The notes beneath the pieces are model-generated. The model was not told where the DNA came from. It was given only the letters and a program-made list of their open reading frames with translations, and did no database searches. Both the position numbers and the translations under genes were made by a program. Source: an uncultured Clostridia bacterium (GTDB taxonomy: Bacteria; Bacillota; Clostridia; UMGS1883). Taken from it: a stretch of 64,000 nucleotides of DNA. The stretch covers positions 1 through 64,000 of the forward strand of contig CANPZO010000009.1 of NCBI GenBank assembly GCA_947589005.1. Reading direction: 5' to 3'. Shown here in pieces: positions 10,173 to 20,184 of this stretch (the first letter of the stretch is position 1; the number at the start of each line of letters is the position of its first letter).

Positions 10173-11519
10173 TTAAACAAGGTGCTCAAGAGGGTTAAGA
10201 TAGCTGCCGTTGTCTATCACCTCGAAGTGGAGGTGAGGGCCGGTGGAGTTGCCGGTGCTGCCGCTGTAAGCAATTAGCTGGCCGCGGTCCACGGTCTGGC
10301 CCGTCTCCACGGCAATGGAGCTGAGATGGGCATAGGTGGTGACTATGCCGTAGCCGTGGTCTATCTGCACATAGTTGCCGTAGCTTTCGTTATATTCGGC
10401 GGTGATGACCGTGCCGGCGGCCGCGGCCGAGACATTTGTGCCTAAAGGCACCGCCATATCTATGCCCCTGTGCTGGCGGCCCCAGCGAGGCCCGAAGCCG
10501 CTGGTAAGCTGATAGTTGCCCACCGGACAGCTAAAGCCGTCCTCGAGGGCGTTGCGGGGCTTGGTGCCCACACGGACCACCTGAGTCACGGGCTCGAGAG
10601 TGGTCTCGGTGCCGAGAATGGCGGTGGACAGGAGCTGCCCGTTGCTGTAGATGCTCTCGACGGTGGTGACGGCGGCGCCGTCTGCGCCGGGAGTTTCCAC
10701 AAGGGTGTCGCCCACGTACATGGTCTCGTCCTTCACCTCGGTGGTGTCAAAGGGCAGAGTCTCGCCGTCGGTCTCGTCAACGGTGGTTATCACGGTCAGA
10801 AGTCCGCCGTTTTCCAAAATACTCTCGGCGGCCTCGGCGTCCGTCAGTTCGTCCCTGCGGACGATTTGCTCCTCTATCGCGACCTCGCCGGAGAGCTTGG
10901 CGTCGCCGCCCATGGCGTACTTGGCGACATAGCCTTCCAGCGCGGCGTCGGCGGTCTCACGGTCGGCGGCGGTGAACAGCGGCTCCCCGTCCAAGGTTAC
11001 GGTATAGCCGCGGCAGAGCTCGGGCGAGGCGGCAAGTATGGCGTCCACCGCCTCGTCGCCGTTGACAACGTCCTTTTTCAGGGCCAGCTTGGCGCTGACC
11101 TCTATTTCCGGCTCGTCAACTCCCAGCAGGTCGGCCCGACGGGCGGCGGCTCCGATTATGGCGGCGCTGTCGTCGGCGGCGGCCACTGTGCAAAGGAGCT
11201 TGCCGCCGTAGTAATAGTCGATACCGACGGTGCAATAAGTGCCGAGAACGCCGAGCCCAAGGGCGCAGACGGTCGTACCCGCGATTGCCGCGGCAAAGCG
11301 GCGCGAACGGCTGCGCGCCACCTTGCCCAGTTCCCTGAACAGGCCCCGGGGAGATATTCTTTTGAGTCCGCTTAGACTCGCTTTAATTTTCCTTGCGCCC
11401 GCTTTGACGGTCTTGGGAGCGACGCGGGTCTCGGTTTTATTTTCCTTTTTGCCGGCGGTCCCCGCTCCGACGGGCAGCGAGCCGGATATTATATGGCCTC
11501 TTCCGTTTTCGATTTCCAT
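10173..11519 (-). CDS. Membrane-anchored M23 peptidase with G5 domain
   Basis: A 448-aa murein endopeptidase candidate. A basic cytoplasmic N-terminus (1-74) leads to one transmembrane segment (about 75-99). An extracytoplasmic region of about 130 residues, a G5 domain (about 235-310, with VETPGADGAAVTTVE) and a C-terminal M23/LytM domain (about 340-445) follow. The zinc-site motifs are intact: QHRGIDMA (His, Asp), TYAHLSS and HLHFEV. G5 domains bind cell-wall sugars, so it probably trims peptidoglycan cross-bridges at the surface. The ATG at 11519 follows AAAGGACTG; an upstream in-frame TTG at 11537 lies inside that ribosome-binding site. It has its own promoter and a family A repeat directly after its stop. 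Confidence 0.88.
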   Translation of the reverse strand: MEIENGRGHIISGSLPVGAGTAGKKENKTETRVAPKTVKAGARKIKASLSGLKRISPRGLFRELGKVARSRSRRFAAAIAGTTVCALGLGVLGTYCTVGIDYYYGGKLLCTVAAADDSAAIIGAAARRADLLGVDEPEIEVSAKLALKKDVVNGDEAVDAILAASPELCRGYTVTLDGEPLFTAADRETADAALEGYVAKYAMGGDAKLSGEVAIEEQIVRRDELTDAEAAESILENGGLLTVITTVDETDGETLPFDTTEVKDETMYVGDTLVETPGADGAAVTTVESIYSNGQLLSTAILGTETTLEPVTQVVRVGTKPRNALEDGFSCPVGNYQLTSGFGPRWGRQHRGIDMAVPLGTNVSAAAAGTVITAEYNESYGNYVQIDHGYGIVTTYAHLSSIAVETGQTVDRGQLIAYSGSTGNSTGPHLHFEVIDNGSYLNPLEHLV

Positions 11520-11632
11520 GGGTATCAGTCCTTTCAAAACGCTTTACCTATTCTCATATAAAGTATATTTAGTCTTTGACAGTTTTAGAACATTTATGTA
11601 AAACATTTTTAACACTTTTGTAAACTTTTAAA

Positions 11633-11661
11633 AGTATAGCACATCAAAAAGGAAAAATCAA
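11633..11661 (-). promoter_or_regulatory. Promoter of the M23 peptidase gene
   Basis: TTGATT, 17 nt, TATACT on the minus strand; the -35 overlaps the end of an 18-bp palindrome arm (11660-11704). The AT-rich leader is about 105 nt. Confidence 0.65.
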
Positions 11662-11704
11662 GCGTGTTTTCAAAATATTTACAAATTATTTTGAAAACAC
11701 GCTT
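11660..11704. other. 18-bp perfect inverted repeat upstream of the M23 promoter
   Basis: Arms AAGCGTGTTTTCAAAATA (11660-11677) and its complement (11687-11704) with a 9-nt loop. It follows the carAB terminator and abuts the -35 of the M23 gene. It could be a second terminator (T-rich sequence follows on the minus strand) or a binding site for a dimeric regulator. Confidence 0.6.
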
Positions 11705-11711
11705 TGTTATG

Positions 11712-11738
11712 ACAAAAAAGAAAGGCCCGAGGGCCTTT
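11712..11738 (-). terminator. carAB terminator
   Basis: Stem AAAGGCCC/GGGCCTTT with a 2-nt loop, then CTTTTTTG on the minus strand. It is about 210 nt from the carB stop because a family B repeat lies between. Confidence 0.8.
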
Positions 11739-11745
11739 CCCAGCG

Positions 11746-11944
11746 TGTCGAAAAACAAAAATGCAGCCTTGGTGCTGTAGGGGCGGCCATCGGCCGCCCG
11801 CCATCAAACGTTTATGTTGGCAATGATAAATGATATTACAATCAAGCATATTCACAAAACCGTATATATATCGCCGTAAATCTGTGTAAGCGGGAGCGCG
11901 ATGCGCTTCCCTACGAAATCCGGCAAAGAAATCGACCTTATCGA
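11746..11944. repeat. Family B repeat, copy 1
   Basis: About 200 bp, matching 19910-20110 closely along its whole length. Ends TGTCGAAAAAC and TTATCGA form a short inverted terminal repeat. Two internal palindromes occur: GGGGCGGCCATCGGCCGCCC-type at about 11780 and GGGAGCGCGATGCGCTTCCC-type at about 11893. It sits between the carB stop and the carAB terminator hairpin. No open reading frame of note. Confidence 0.85.
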
Positions 11945-11950
11945 GGAATT

Positions 11951-14900
11951 TTATATCGTCGAAATATCCACGATGCCCAGCTCGCCCTCGTCCTTTTGCT
12001 TAATGGCGGTGAGGAGGGCGCGGGCGGTGTCGAGGCTGGTCATGCAGGGCACGCTGCGCTCCACGCTGGTGCGGCGTATCTTAAAGCCGTCGCGGTTATG
12101 CTGGCGGCCGCGGGTGGGAGTGTTGACCACCAAATCCACGCCGCCCGCGCTGATAAAGTCGAGAATGTCGGGCGCGCCCTCGGCAATTTTGTTTACCCGA
12201 CGGGCGTGGATGCCGTTTTTGCGCAGATACTCGCAGGTGCCGCCGGTGGCGTAGATGCCGAAGCCGTAGTCGTCAAAGTCCTTGGCCAGGCGGCAGACCT
12301 CCTCCTTGTCGGTGTCGCGGACGGTGATGAGCATATTGCCCCGCTCGGGAATGACGAAGCCGCTGGCGATGAAGGACTTATAAAGCGCCTCGTGGAAGGT
12401 TGGCGCTATGCCCAGCACCTCGCCGGTGGACTTCATCTCCGGACCGAGGGCGGTATCCACATCGTGGAGCTTTTCAAAGCTGAACACGGGCATCTTTACG
12501 GCCACATAGTCGGCCTCGGGGTGGAGCCCCACGCCGTAGCCCAGGTCCTTGAGACGTTCGCCCAGCATACAGCGAATGGCCAGGGCCACGATGGGCACGT
12601 TGGTGACCTTGCTGATATAGGGGACGGTGCGGCTGCTGCGGGGGTTTACCTCGATGACATAAACCCCGTCGGAGGCCACGATGAACTGTATGTTGATAAG
12701 GCCCACCACATTAAGCTCGGTGGCGAGGCTCTTGGTAAAGCGGATTATGGTGTCCTTTTCCTCCTGAGTGAGGGTCTGGGCGGGGTAAACGCTGATGCTG
12801 TCGCCGCTGTGGATGCCGGCCCGCTCAAGATGCTCCATGATGCCGGGTATGAGGATGTCGGTACCGTCGCAGACCGCGTCCACCTCCACCTCCTTGCCCA
12901 GCACATACTTGTCCACAAGTATGGGATGCTCCTGAACGCTGCGGTTGATTATCTCCATGTAAATGGTGATGTCGGTGTCATTGTAGGCGATTTCCATGCC
13001 CTGACCGCCCAGCACATAGCTGGGGCGCACAAGGACGGGATAGCCTATCTCGTTGGCGGCGGCGATGGCCTCCTCGCAGGTAAAGATGGTGCGGCCCTGG
13101 GGACGGCGTATCTTACAGATTTCCAGCACCTCGTCGAAAAGCTCCCTGTCCTCGGCCCGATCCACATCGCGGGCGTCGGTGCCCAGGATACGCACGCCCA
13201 TGTCGTTGAGGGCCTTGGTGAGCTTGATGGCGGTCTGACCGCCGAACTGGACGATGGCGCCGTAGGGCTGCTCCACGTCCACGATATTTTCCACATCCTC
13301 GGGGGTAAGCGGCTCGAAGTAGAGCTTGTCAGAGATATCGAAGTCGGTGGAAACGGTCTCGGGGTTGTTGTTGACGATAATGGTCTCGTAGCCCAGCTTG
13401 CTCAGAGCCCAGACCGCGTGGACGGAGCAGTAGTCGAACTCGATGCCCTGCCCTATCCTGATGGGGCCGCTGCCCAGCACAAGTATCTTTTTGCGGTCAG
13501 AGGCGGGGTCGGCCTCGGTCTCGCTGCCGTAGCAGGAGTAGTAGTAGGGGGTCACGGCCTCGAACTCGGCGGCGCAGGTGTCCACCATCTTGTAGGCGGG
13601 CAGAATGTTCCACTGAAGGCGCAGCGCCCTTATCTCCCGGTCGGTCTTGCCCACAAGGTCGCCGATGACCTTGTCGTAGAAGCCGTATATCTTGGCCTTC
13701 TCAAGCAGCTCGGGGGTGAGCTCGCCGGTGCGGAGGGTTTCCTCGAGCTTCATGATATTGTCTATCTTGCCGAGGAACCACTTATCTATTTTTGTTATCT
13801 CGTTGATTTCGTCAACGCTTATGCCCTTTTTCAGGGACTGCGCCACAACGAACAGGCGCATATCGTCCACCTTTTTCAGCTCCTGCCGAAGAGCGTCGGC
13901 GTCCATGTCCCGGTAGGCGGGCAGGTCAAGGCTGTAAATATTCAGCTCAAGGGAGCGGACGGCCTTCATGAGGGCGCCCTCAAAGGTGGGATTTATGCTC
14001 ATAACCTCGCCGGTGGCCTTCATCTGGGTGCCCAGCTTGCGCTCGGCGGTGACAAACTTGTCGAAGGGCCACTTGGGGATTTTGGCGACTATGTAATCCA
14101 GCGCCGGCTCGAAGCAGGCGAAGGTCTTGCCGGTGACGGCGTTCTTTATTTCGTCCAGATGGTAGCCCAGGGCTATTTTGGCCGCGACCTTGGCGATGGG
14201 ATAGCCGGTGGCCTTGGAGGCCAAGGCGGAGGAGCGGCTTACGCGGGGGTTAACCTCGATAACGGCGTACTCGAAGGAGTTGGGCTCAAGAGCAAACTGG
14301 ACGTTGCAGCCGCCCTCGACCTTAAGCTTGTTTATGATTTTCAAGGCTGCCGTGCGGAGCATCTGATATTCCTTGTCGGCGAGAGTCTGGGCCGGGGCCA
14401 CAACTATGCTGTCGCCGGTATGTACGCCCACGGGGTCAAGGTTTTCCATGGAGCAGACGGTGATGCAGCTGCCGGCCCCGTCGCGGATAACCTCGAACTC
14501 GATCTCCTTCCAGCCGGCGATGCACTTTTCGATGAGGACCTGTCCCACGCGGGAAAGGCGCAGTCCGTGGGGGGCTATCTGCGCCAGCTCCTCCTCGTTT
14601 TCGGCGATGCCGCCGCCGGTGCCGCCCAGAGTGTAGGCGGGGCGGACGATAACCGGAAAGCCTATCTCCTTGGCGAAGGCCAGAGCGTCGGCGTAGGTCT
14701 CCACCACCTTGCTGGCGATGCAGGGCTGGCCGATGCTGAGCATGGCGTCCTTGAAGCTCTGGCGGTCCTCGGCCATTTTAATGGTCTCGCTGCTGGTGCC
14801 GAGGAGCTTTACGTTGTGCTCCTTAAGGAAGCCCGCCTCGGCCAGCTCCATGGCCAGATTAAGGCCCGTCTGTCCGCCAAGCGTGGGCAGAATGGAGTCG

Positions 14901-15148
14901 GGCTTTTCGGCCATAATGACCTTTTCCACCGTTTCGGTGGTGAGAGGCTCTATGTAAACCTTGTCCGCGATGTCCTTGTCGGTCATGATGGTGGCGGGGT
15001 TGGAGTTGATGAGCACTACCTCGACGCCGTCGTCCTTAAGGCTGCGGCAAGCCTGGGTGCCGGCGTAGTCGAACTCCGCCGCCTGGCCGATGATGATGGG
15101 GCCGCTGCCGATAACGAGTACTTTTTTGATGTCAGGGCTCTTAGGCAT
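11951..15148 (-). CDS. carB: Carbamoyl-phosphate synthase large subunit
   Basis: A 1065-aa subunit that makes carbamoyl phosphate from ammonia, bicarbonate and two ATP for pyrimidine and arginine synthesis. Two homologous ATP-grasp halves are seen (carboxyphosphate half about 1-400, carbamate half about 550-935), each opening with a [14 protein letters not shown] or [14 protein letters not shown] motif. An oligomerisation domain (400-550) and a C-terminal MGS-like allosteric domain (about 936-1065, [16 protein letters not shown]) complete it. Length is normal. The gene overlaps carA by 8 nt with its ribosome-binding site inside carA. A family B element separates the stop from the operon terminator. 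Confidence 0.97.
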   Translation of the reverse strand: MPKSPDIKKVLVIGSGPIIIGQAAEFDYAGTQACRSLKDDGVEVVLINSNPATIMTDKDIADKVYIEPLTTETVEKVIMAEKPDSILPTLGGQTGLNLAMELAEAGFLKEHNVKLLGTSSETIKMAEDRQSFKDAMLSIGQPCIASKVVETYADALAFAKEIGFPVIVRPAYTLGGTGGGIAENEEELAQIAPHGLRLSRVGQVLIEKCIAGWKEIEFEVIRDGAGSCITVCSMENLDPVGVHTGDSIVVAPAQTLADKEYQMLRTAALKIINKLKVEGGCNVQFALEPNSFEYAVIEVNPRVSRSSALASKATGYPIAKVAAKIALGYHLDEIKNAVTGKTFACFEPALDYIVAKIPKWPFDKFVTAERKLGTQMKATGEVMSINPTFEGALMKAVRSLELNIYSLDLPAYRDMDADALRQELKKVDDMRLFVVAQSLKKGISVDEINEITKIDKWFLGKIDNIMKLEETLRTGELTPELLEKAKIYGFYDKVIGDLVGKTDREIRALRLQWNILPAYKMVDTCAAEFEAVTPYYYSCYGSETEADPASDRKKILVLGSGPIRIGQGIEFDYCSVHAVWALSKLGYETIIVNNNPETVSTDFDISDKLYFEPLTPEDVENIVDVEQPYGAIVQFGGQTAIKLTKALNDMGVRILGTDARDVDRAEDRELFDEVLEICKIRRPQGRTIFTCEEAIAAANEIGYPVLVRPSYVLGGQGMEIAYNDTDITIYMEIINRSVQEHPILVDKYVLGKEVEVDAVCDGTDILIPGIMEHLERAGIHSGDSISVYPAQTLTQEEKDTIIRFTKSLATELNVVGLINIQFIVASDGVYVIEVNPRSSRTVPYISKVTNVPIVALAIRCMLGERLKDLGYGVGLHPEADYVAVKMPVFSFEKLHDVDTALGPEMKSTGEVLGIAPTFHEALYKSFIASGFVIPERGNMLITVRDTDKEEVCRLAKDFDDYGFGIYATGGTCEYLRKNGIHARRVNKIAEGAPDILDFISAGGVDLVVNTPTRGRQHNRDGFKIRRTSVERSVPCMTSLDTARALLTAIKQKDEGELGIVDISTI

Positions 15149-16217
15149 TTTTCTTTCCTCCCATCATTTCGATAAATTCGTCAAAGAGATATTCGGTGTC
15201 CTGGGGGCCGGGGCAAGCCTCGGGGTGGAACTGTACGGTGAAGATGTTCTTCCCCTTATAGCGCAGGCCCTCAACGGTGCCGTCGTTGACGTTGACATGG
15301 CTTATCTCGGCCACGTCGCCGTTTATTTTGCTGACCACATAGCCGTGGTTCTGACTGGTAATATATACCCTGCCGAGGGCCAGGTCCTTGACGGGGTGAT
15401 TTGCTCCCCGATGGCCGTACTTAAGCTTTTCGGTGGAAGCGCCGGTGGCAAGGGCCATGAGCTGGTGCCCCAGGCAGATGCCGAAGATGGGCACGTCGGA
15501 GTCGTAGAGCTTTTTGATGTTGGCTATGACCTCGACGCAGTCGGTGGGGTCGCCGGGGCCGTTGCTTATCATTATGCCGTCGGGCTTGTCCGCCAATATC
15601 TCCTCGGCGGAGGTCAGCGCGGGATAGATGGTCACGTCCAAACCCCTGCGGTGGAGCGAGTCGGCGATATTGTCCTTGGCGCCGACGTCGAGGAGGGCCA
15701 CCTTATAACCGCCCTCGTTTTTGAGGCGGGTTTTGCCGCCCCGAGTGACGGCCTTTACGGCGTCCTTTATGGTATAGCCGCGGAGCATATCCACTATCTC
15801 TTCCTTATTATAATCGGGGTTGGTGGTGAGATAGCCGCCCATGGTGCCCTGCTCCCTTATTTTCTTGGTAATGGCGCGGGTATCCACCCCGCTGATGGCG
15901 GGGACATCGTATCTTCTCAAAAACTCGTCGAGGGTGGCCTCATTGCGGAAATTGGAGGCAAGGGCGGTGTACTCCCTTACGATGAAGCTGCTGACCCAGA
16001 TGCGGCGGCTTTCCATGTCCTGATAGTTCACACCGTAGTTGCCCTCGATAGGATAGGTCATTATAACGCCCTGCCCGTAATACGAGGGGTCGGTGAGCAC
16101 CTCGGTGTAGCCGGTCATGGAGGTATTGAACACCACCTCCATCACGGCGTCGCGGTTGGCGCCCAAGGAGTCGCCGGTGTAAACGCTCCCATCGGCCAGT
16201 ATCAAATAAGCCTTCAT
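15141..16217 (-). CDS. carA: Carbamoyl-phosphate synthase small (glutaminase) subunit
   Basis: A 358-aa glutamine amidotransferase subunit that feeds ammonia through a tunnel to CarB. The N-terminal CPSase_sm_chain domain (about 1-130) includes [13 protein letters not shown]. The class I amidotransferase domain (about 170-345) has nucleophile Cys in [15 protein letters not shown] and the His/Glu pair in [13 protein letters not shown]. First gene of carAB, with a consensus promoter (16265-16293). The ATG at 16217 follows AAAGGACGGGCG. Confidence 0.97.
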   Translation of the reverse strand: MKAYLILADGSVYTGDSLGANRDAVMEVVFNTSMTGYTEVLTDPSYYGQGVIMTYPIEGNYGVNYQDMESRRIWVSSFIVREYTALASNFRNEATLDEFLRRYDVPAISGVDTRAITKKIREQGTMGGYLTTNPDYNKEEIVDMLRGYTIKDAVKAVTRGGKTRLKNEGGYKVALLDVGAKDNIADSLHRRGLDVTIYPALTSAEEILADKPDGIMISNGPGDPTDCVEVIANIKKLYDSDVPIFGICLGHQLMALATGASTEKLKYGHRGANHPVKDLALGRVYITSQNHGYVVSKINGDVAEISHVNVNDGTVEGLRYKGKNIFTVQFHPEACPGPQDTEYLFDEFIEMMGGKKNA

Positions 16218-16264
16218 TTTATCGCCCGTCCTTTCGTCGTTCTGTTTATGCTCAAATCTTCAGT

Positions 16265-16293
16265 ATTATACCACAAAATCCATTCCGTGTCAA
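16265..16293 (-). promoter_or_regulatory. Sigma-A promoter of carAB
   Basis: TTGACA, 17 nt, TATAAT on the minus strand. The -35 lies a few bases from the right end of a short family A derivative. No PyrR-type leader is recognisable in the roughly 40-nt leader. Confidence 0.85.
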
Positions 16294-16296
16294 TAC

Positions 16297-16399
16297 GGGG
16301 GCTGTAAAAAAAATGGCGCAGTTTGCCGCTTTACGAAAAAACGCCCGGCCCAACGCCCGTTGAGCCAGGCGCCGTCAGTCACAGCCCTGTTTTACAGCT
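16297..16399 (-). repeat. Short family A derivative carrying the mecA terminator
   Basis: On the minus strand it starts with GCTGTAAAACAGGGCTGT 3 nt after the mecA stop. It then holds a terminator hairpin (16342-16371, stem of the CGCCTGGCTCAACG type with two wobble positions, followed by TTTTTT) and ends in the right terminal repeat TGCGCCATTTTTTTTACAGC. The spacer and palindromic body of full copies are absent. Confidence 0.7.
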
Positions 16400-16402
16400 G
16401 AT

Positions 16403-16996
16403 TTATTGTTTAAATCTGTTGCGGATAATGTCAAACGCCCTGCGGTAAATGATGGGCGTGGCGTGCTCCTCGATGATTATCTGCGCGTTTTCGTCCAAAA
16501 TGCGGCCGTATTCCGCCAGCACCCGATCCATGCCCACACCCACGGTCATATAGTATTTTGTGCCCTCGGCGTAAAGAGTGCCGCCGAAATATGTAGGCGC
16601 GCCGTGGCACATTTCAACCACGTCGTCAAATGACTCCAGCTCGGCCATATAAGAGGTGCGGCCGGACTGCTCGTCCGTCTTTTTTCGGGCGTTTATGCCG
16701 TTTACACCGTTCTGTCGGGCGGAAATGTGGTCAAACAGCTTTTGCTCGGCCTCGCTGTCCACCTTTGTAACATATATAACCAGTCCGCCGGAGGAGGGCA
16801 CGGCCTCCACCACCAGACGGGAGTTTGTGTAAACAAAGCCTACCTCCTCCTCGGCCTTGCGCAGCACGGAAAAAAACATCGCCTGGGCCTCGTCGGAGTT
16901 TTTGGCTATGGCCTCGGGACTTATCCCGTAAGAGCTGAGCTCCTCCCGGGCAAGGGTTATTTTGAGCTTGTTCTGACGTATAAGCTCCAATCGCAT
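16403..16996 (-). CDS. mecA: Adaptor protein MecA
   Basis: A 197-aa MecA/NegA family adaptor that presents substrates (for example competence factors or aggregated protein) to the ClpC-ClpP protease. The N-terminal substrate-binding part (1-80) has ITLAREELSSYGIS and VEAVPSSGGLVIYVTK. A variable linker at about 85-110 and a C-terminal ClpC-binding domain (115-197) follow. It is slightly shorter than Bacillus MecA. The ATG at 16996 follows GGGAGGCGAATACCG. A hairpin terminator within a family A derivative follows directly. The family assignment is by overall pattern, so the clients are unknown. Confidence 0.82.
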   Translation of the reverse strand: MRLELIRQNKLKITLAREELSSYGISPEAIAKNSDEAQAMFFSVLRKAEEEVGFVYTNSRLVVEAVPSSGGLVIYVTKVDSEAEQKLFDHISARQNGVNGINARKKTDEQSGRTSYMAELESFDDVVEMCHGAPTYFGGTLYAEGTKYYMTVGVGMDRVLAEYGRILDENAQIIIEEHATPIIYRRAFDIIRNRFKQ

Positions 16997-17081
16997 CGGT
17001 ATTCGCCTCCCTATAGGACTATTCTATCATAAAATATGCGGTTTGAGAAGAGGTAATTTCTGATTTTTGTCAAGTAATTAT

Positions 17082-17879
17082 TCACCGCCGTACCAGCTTT
17101 TGCAGCACCCTCCTCACAAGGTACAGACCGCGGTTGTCGGTCATGCGCCTTATGTCGCCTACGGTGTGGTAGCGGTATATGCCCACCCGGTGTATGTCAC
17201 GGATTTTGTCCCCGTCGAAGCCGCGGAAATCCGTGCCGGTGAAGATGACGTCGTAATATCGGCCGGCTATATCGAGGACGGCGCCGTCATAGCTTCCGTT
17301 GGGTATGGCAAGGGCGTCCACCGGCGCGCCGGTAACGGCCTCCAGCCGCTTTTGGCTCTCCTCCATCTCGTACACCACTTCCTCGTAGACCTTGTCCCCG
17401 AGGGCCAGCGGCTCGTGTGAAACGGTGTGGGATTGGACGCTGACAAGGCCGCTGTCGGTCATTTCCCTTATTTCATCGGCGGTGAGGTAGCCCTCCTGGT
17501 CGATAAGACCTGTTATCATGAACACCGTGGCCTTGCAGCCGTATTTTTTAAGCAGAGGAAACACCTCGGTATAGTTGTCCTCGTAACCGTCGTCAAAGGT
17601 CAGCGCGACGCACCTTTCGTTCCCCGGCTCAAGGCCGGCCAGCTCGGAGGCGAAAACGGTCCTGATGCCGCGGCCCTTAAAGAACCTTAGCTGTTTTTCC
17701 AGCTCCGAGGGGCGGACGCTGAGGTCGGGGTCGTCGGGGTTAACGGGATCCTCACGGACGCTGTGATACATATACACTATGACCCGGCTCCCCGCCAGCC
17801 GAATATTCAGCAGCATGACCCCCTCCGCCAGAAGGAACAGTACAAGGGCCGCCGCAAAATATTTCCATCGCTTCGTCAC
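17082..17879 (-). CDS. Membrane-anchored polysaccharide deacetylase
   Basis: A 265-aa NodB-homology (CE4) protein. An N-terminal signal anchor (about 6-26) is followed by the deacetylase domain (about 35-265). TFDDGYEDNY carries the catalytic Asp and metal-binding Asp, and SHTVSH supplies the two metal His. IPNGSYD and IFTGTDFRGF are later motifs. It probably removes acetyl groups from a cell-wall or exopolysaccharide amino sugar outside the membrane. The GTG at 17879 is preferred: AGGAGG lies 7 nt before it, while a TTG two codons upstream is too close. It is close downstream of the GH35 gene (31-nt gap), suggesting one transcript. Confidence 0.83.
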   Translation of the reverse strand: MTKRWKYFAAALVLFLLAEGVMLLNIRLAGSRVIVYMYHSVREDPVNPDDPDLSVRPSELEKQLRFFKGRGIRTVFASELAGLEPGNERCVALTFDDGYEDNYTEVFPLLKKYGCKATVFMITGLIDQEGYLTADEIREMTDSGLVSVQSHTVSHEPLALGDKVYEEVVYEMEESQKRLEAVTGAPVDALAIPNGSYDGAVLDIAGRYYDVIFTGTDFRGFDGDKIRDIHRVGIYRYHTVGDIRRMTDNRGLYLVRRVLQKLVRR

Positions 17880-17910
17880 CGGCAAACCTCCTCCCCGTGT
17901 GAGCCTTGTA

Positions 17911-19695
17911 TTATTCGGGACGGCCGTAGGGCAGCTCCAGCGGCCCGAGGTCGGGCTCGGCCACCAGCTTTATGGTGCGGGCGTTGCGGCCCTCGGTCTC
18001 GAAAATGACTATCTCGTTGCGCCCGTTTTTGATAAGCGGCGCGGGTATGTACAGTCTCTTCTGGGGGCCGATGTCCCAGAAGCGCCCGAGATTGAAGCCG
18101 TTGATGAAAGCGCAGCCCTTGCCAAAGCCCTCCAGGTCAAGGAAGGTGTCCATAGACTTGAAGGATTGGAAGCTGAACTTGTAGAAGGCCGCCGTATCCC
18201 GGTAATAGGGCTTGTCAAAGTCTATTTTGTCAATGTTGTCCAGAGGCAGGGGGTACATCTTCCAGCCGGTGTGGTAGTGTCCGTTTATCAGCACGCCGTC
18301 CTCGATGCCCTTGCGCTGGTACTCTATCTTATAGCTGAAGTTGACGCGGCCCATGTTTTCGGTGAGGACGTCGAAGTCGCCGTCATTCTCGTACACGTAG
18401 GGGCTGCGCTTGAAGTCGTACTCCTTAAGCAGCTCCCGGTCATAGTAAGTGCCGAAGCGTTTGCCCTCCATAAAGACGATGGCCCGGTCGCTGACCTTGG
18501 CGAAGGCCAGCTTGCCGATGGTCTTGCCCTTGGGGAAGCTTGTGCGGTACAGGGTGTAGCCGAAGTTCTGGCCCAGCTTTTCCATACACATGGGGTCGGG
18601 AGCCTCAATGGGGGTGGAGATGTCCTCCAGCACGCTGTTAAGACTGACTCTGGCCTCGCACTCGAGGGTGCCGTAGGCGCCTTTTTCTATCTTCGTGGTA
18701 AATTCCACCTCGGGCACGGGGGCGTATTTGGCAACGATGGCCTTAAACGCCTCGTACTTGGGGGTAATGTCGCCCCATTCGGTGAGCACCGCGTCGTAGT
18801 CGTAGCTGGTAACGTCCGGACTAAGCTCGTCATAGTAGTTGGAGCCGTTTGTAAAGCCGAAGTTGGTGCCGCCGTGGAACATATATATGTTGATGTTGCC
18901 CATGCGCAGGGCGTCGTCGAAGTCGCGCTGGTTGTTGTAGAGATTGCTGGTGGAGTGCTTGCCGCAGCCCCAGTTGTCGAACCAGCCCACCCAGAACTCC
19001 ATACACATGAGGGGGCCGCCGTTGGTGTGCTGAGCCAGCACGCCGAACTGCTCCTCCACGTGGGAGCCGAAGTTGGCGGTGGGCAGGGCCATGTCGCACT
19101 TGCCGCAGTCGAGGGCGTCGTCCCAGGGGCCGTCGCTGGTCACGAAGGGCACCTCCGCCCCAAGGTCGCGCATCATGCGGCCCATTTCGAGAAGGTACTC
19201 CCTGTCGTCGTTGTAATAGCCGTACTCGTTTTCTATCTGGAAAAGGATTATGGGGCCGCCCTGAGTTATTTGCAGGGGGGCCAGTATTTTGAACAGCTCG
19301 GTAAAATAGTTCCTCACATAGGTCATATACGGCTCATAGCGGCCGCGGAGCTTGATGTTGTCGTGACGGAGCAGCCACCCCGGAAGTCCGCCGAACTCCC
19401 ACTCGGCGCAGATGAAGGGGCCGGGGCGGACAATGACCTTAAGCCCAAGGTCGCCGGCGGTCTCGATGAATTTCTTTATATCGAACATACCCTCGAAGTT
19501 GAACTGTCCGGGCTGAGGCTCGTGCATATTCCAGCACACGTAGGTCTCCACGGTATTGCAGCCCATGGCCTTAAGTTTTTCCAGCCTGTCGCGCCAGTAT
19601 TCGGGCACAACGCGGAAATAGTGAATTCCGCCGCTGATAATTTTAAAGGGCTGGCCGTCAAGGTAAAATTGGTCTCTTATCTCAAAGGTGCTCAT
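17911..19695 (-). CDS. Beta-galactosidase, GH35 family
   Basis: A 594-aa GH35 enzyme releasing terminal beta-galactose from oligosaccharides. The catalytic barrel (about 1-320) has ETYVCWNMHEP, PFICAEWEFGGLP, QIENEYG (acid/base Glu) and CMEFWVGWFDNWG (nucleophile Glu). Beta-sandwich domains follow, including GFGKGCAFINGFNLGRFW near the C-terminus, the usual jelly-roll close of the family. No signal peptide, so it is cytoplasmic and would need imported substrate; no transporter is adjacent. The ATG at 19695 follows GGGGAGGATAAAC. It has its own promoter. Confidence 0.93.
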   Translation of the reverse strand: MSTFEIRDQFYLDGQPFKIISGGIHYFRVVPEYWRDRLEKLKAMGCNTVETYVCWNMHEPQPGQFNFEGMFDIKKFIETAGDLGLKVIVRPGPFICAEWEFGGLPGWLLRHDNIKLRGRYEPYMTYVRNYFTELFKILAPLQITQGGPIILFQIENEYGYYNDDREYLLEMGRMMRDLGAEVPFVTSDGPWDDALDCGKCDMALPTANFGSHVEEQFGVLAQHTNGGPLMCMEFWVGWFDNWGCGKHSTSNLYNNQRDFDDALRMGNINIYMFHGGTNFGFTNGSNYYDELSPDVTSYDYDAVLTEWGDITPKYEAFKAIVAKYAPVPEVEFTTKIEKGAYGTLECEARVSLNSVLEDISTPIEAPDPMCMEKLGQNFGYTLYRTSFPKGKTIGKLAFAKVSDRAIVFMEGKRFGTYYDRELLKEYDFKRSPYVYENDGDFDVLTENMGRVNFSYKIEYQRKGIEDGVLINGHYHTGWKMYPLPLDNIDKIDFDKPYYRDTAAFYKFSFQSFKSMDTFLDLEGFGKGCAFINGFNLGRFWDIGPQKRLYIPAPLIKNGRNEIVIFETEGRNARTIKLVAEPDLGPLELPYGRPE

Positions 19696-19730
19696 GTTTA
19701 TCCTCCCCTGCGGTATAATTTATTAATTTT

Positions 19731-19759
19731 ATTATACACTATTTTTTTCCCGTTTGCAA
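19731..19759 (-). promoter_or_regulatory. Sigma-A promoter of the GH35 gene
   Basis: TTGCAA, 17 nt, TATAAT on the minus strand, about 35 nt from the start codon. Confidence 0.75.
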
Positions 19760-19781
19760 GCCCTTAAAAAAATTTTCCACG

Positions 19782-20160
19782 AGCCGGCGGTCGGCGTTAA
19801 AATCGTGTAGATCGTTCAAGGGCATATTTTTAATCAAAATTATCTGAATGTTTATGATGTCAACATAATTATCCGATGTGGAAAACCCGCTCTGAGGAGC
19901 GGGTGAGCTTGTCGAAAAACAAAAATGTAGCCTTGAAACTGTAGGGGCGGTCATTGGCCGCCCGCCATCAAACGTTTACGTTGGCAATGATAAATGATAT
20001 TACAATCAAATACGTCCATAAAATCGTATATTTGTCGCCATAAATCTGTGTAAGCGGGAGCGCAATGCGCTCCCCTACAAAATCCGGCAAAGATATCGAC
20101 TTTATCGACAGTCTGACCCGCTCTGAGGAGCGGGTTTTATGCGTTTTTATGCCGGCCAAA
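19782..20160 (+). repeat. Decayed family A repeat split by family B copy 2
   Basis: The left part (19782-19903) has the family A signature TCGTTCAAGGGC and hairpin CCCGCTCTGAGGAGCGGG. The right part (20117-20160) starts with the same 18-bp hairpin, then a degraded TTTTTATGCC and AAAATCACCC. The B element lies between the two hairpin copies. Unlike the other copies it does not follow a plus-strand gene. Confidence 0.65.
19910..20110. repeat. Family B repeat, copy 2
   Basis: About 201 bp, TGTCGAAAAAC to TTTATCGACA, near-identical in layout to 11746-11944 with the same two internal palindromes. An identical 18-bp hairpin sequence flanks it at 19886-19903 and 20117-20134. Confidence 0.85.
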
Positions 20161-20184
20161 AATCACCCGAAGCGACGGACCCCT

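Noticed and set aside
17410-17424. GTGTGAAAC in the deacetylase gene as a further parS
   Set aside because: Only one half matches; the palindrome is absent.
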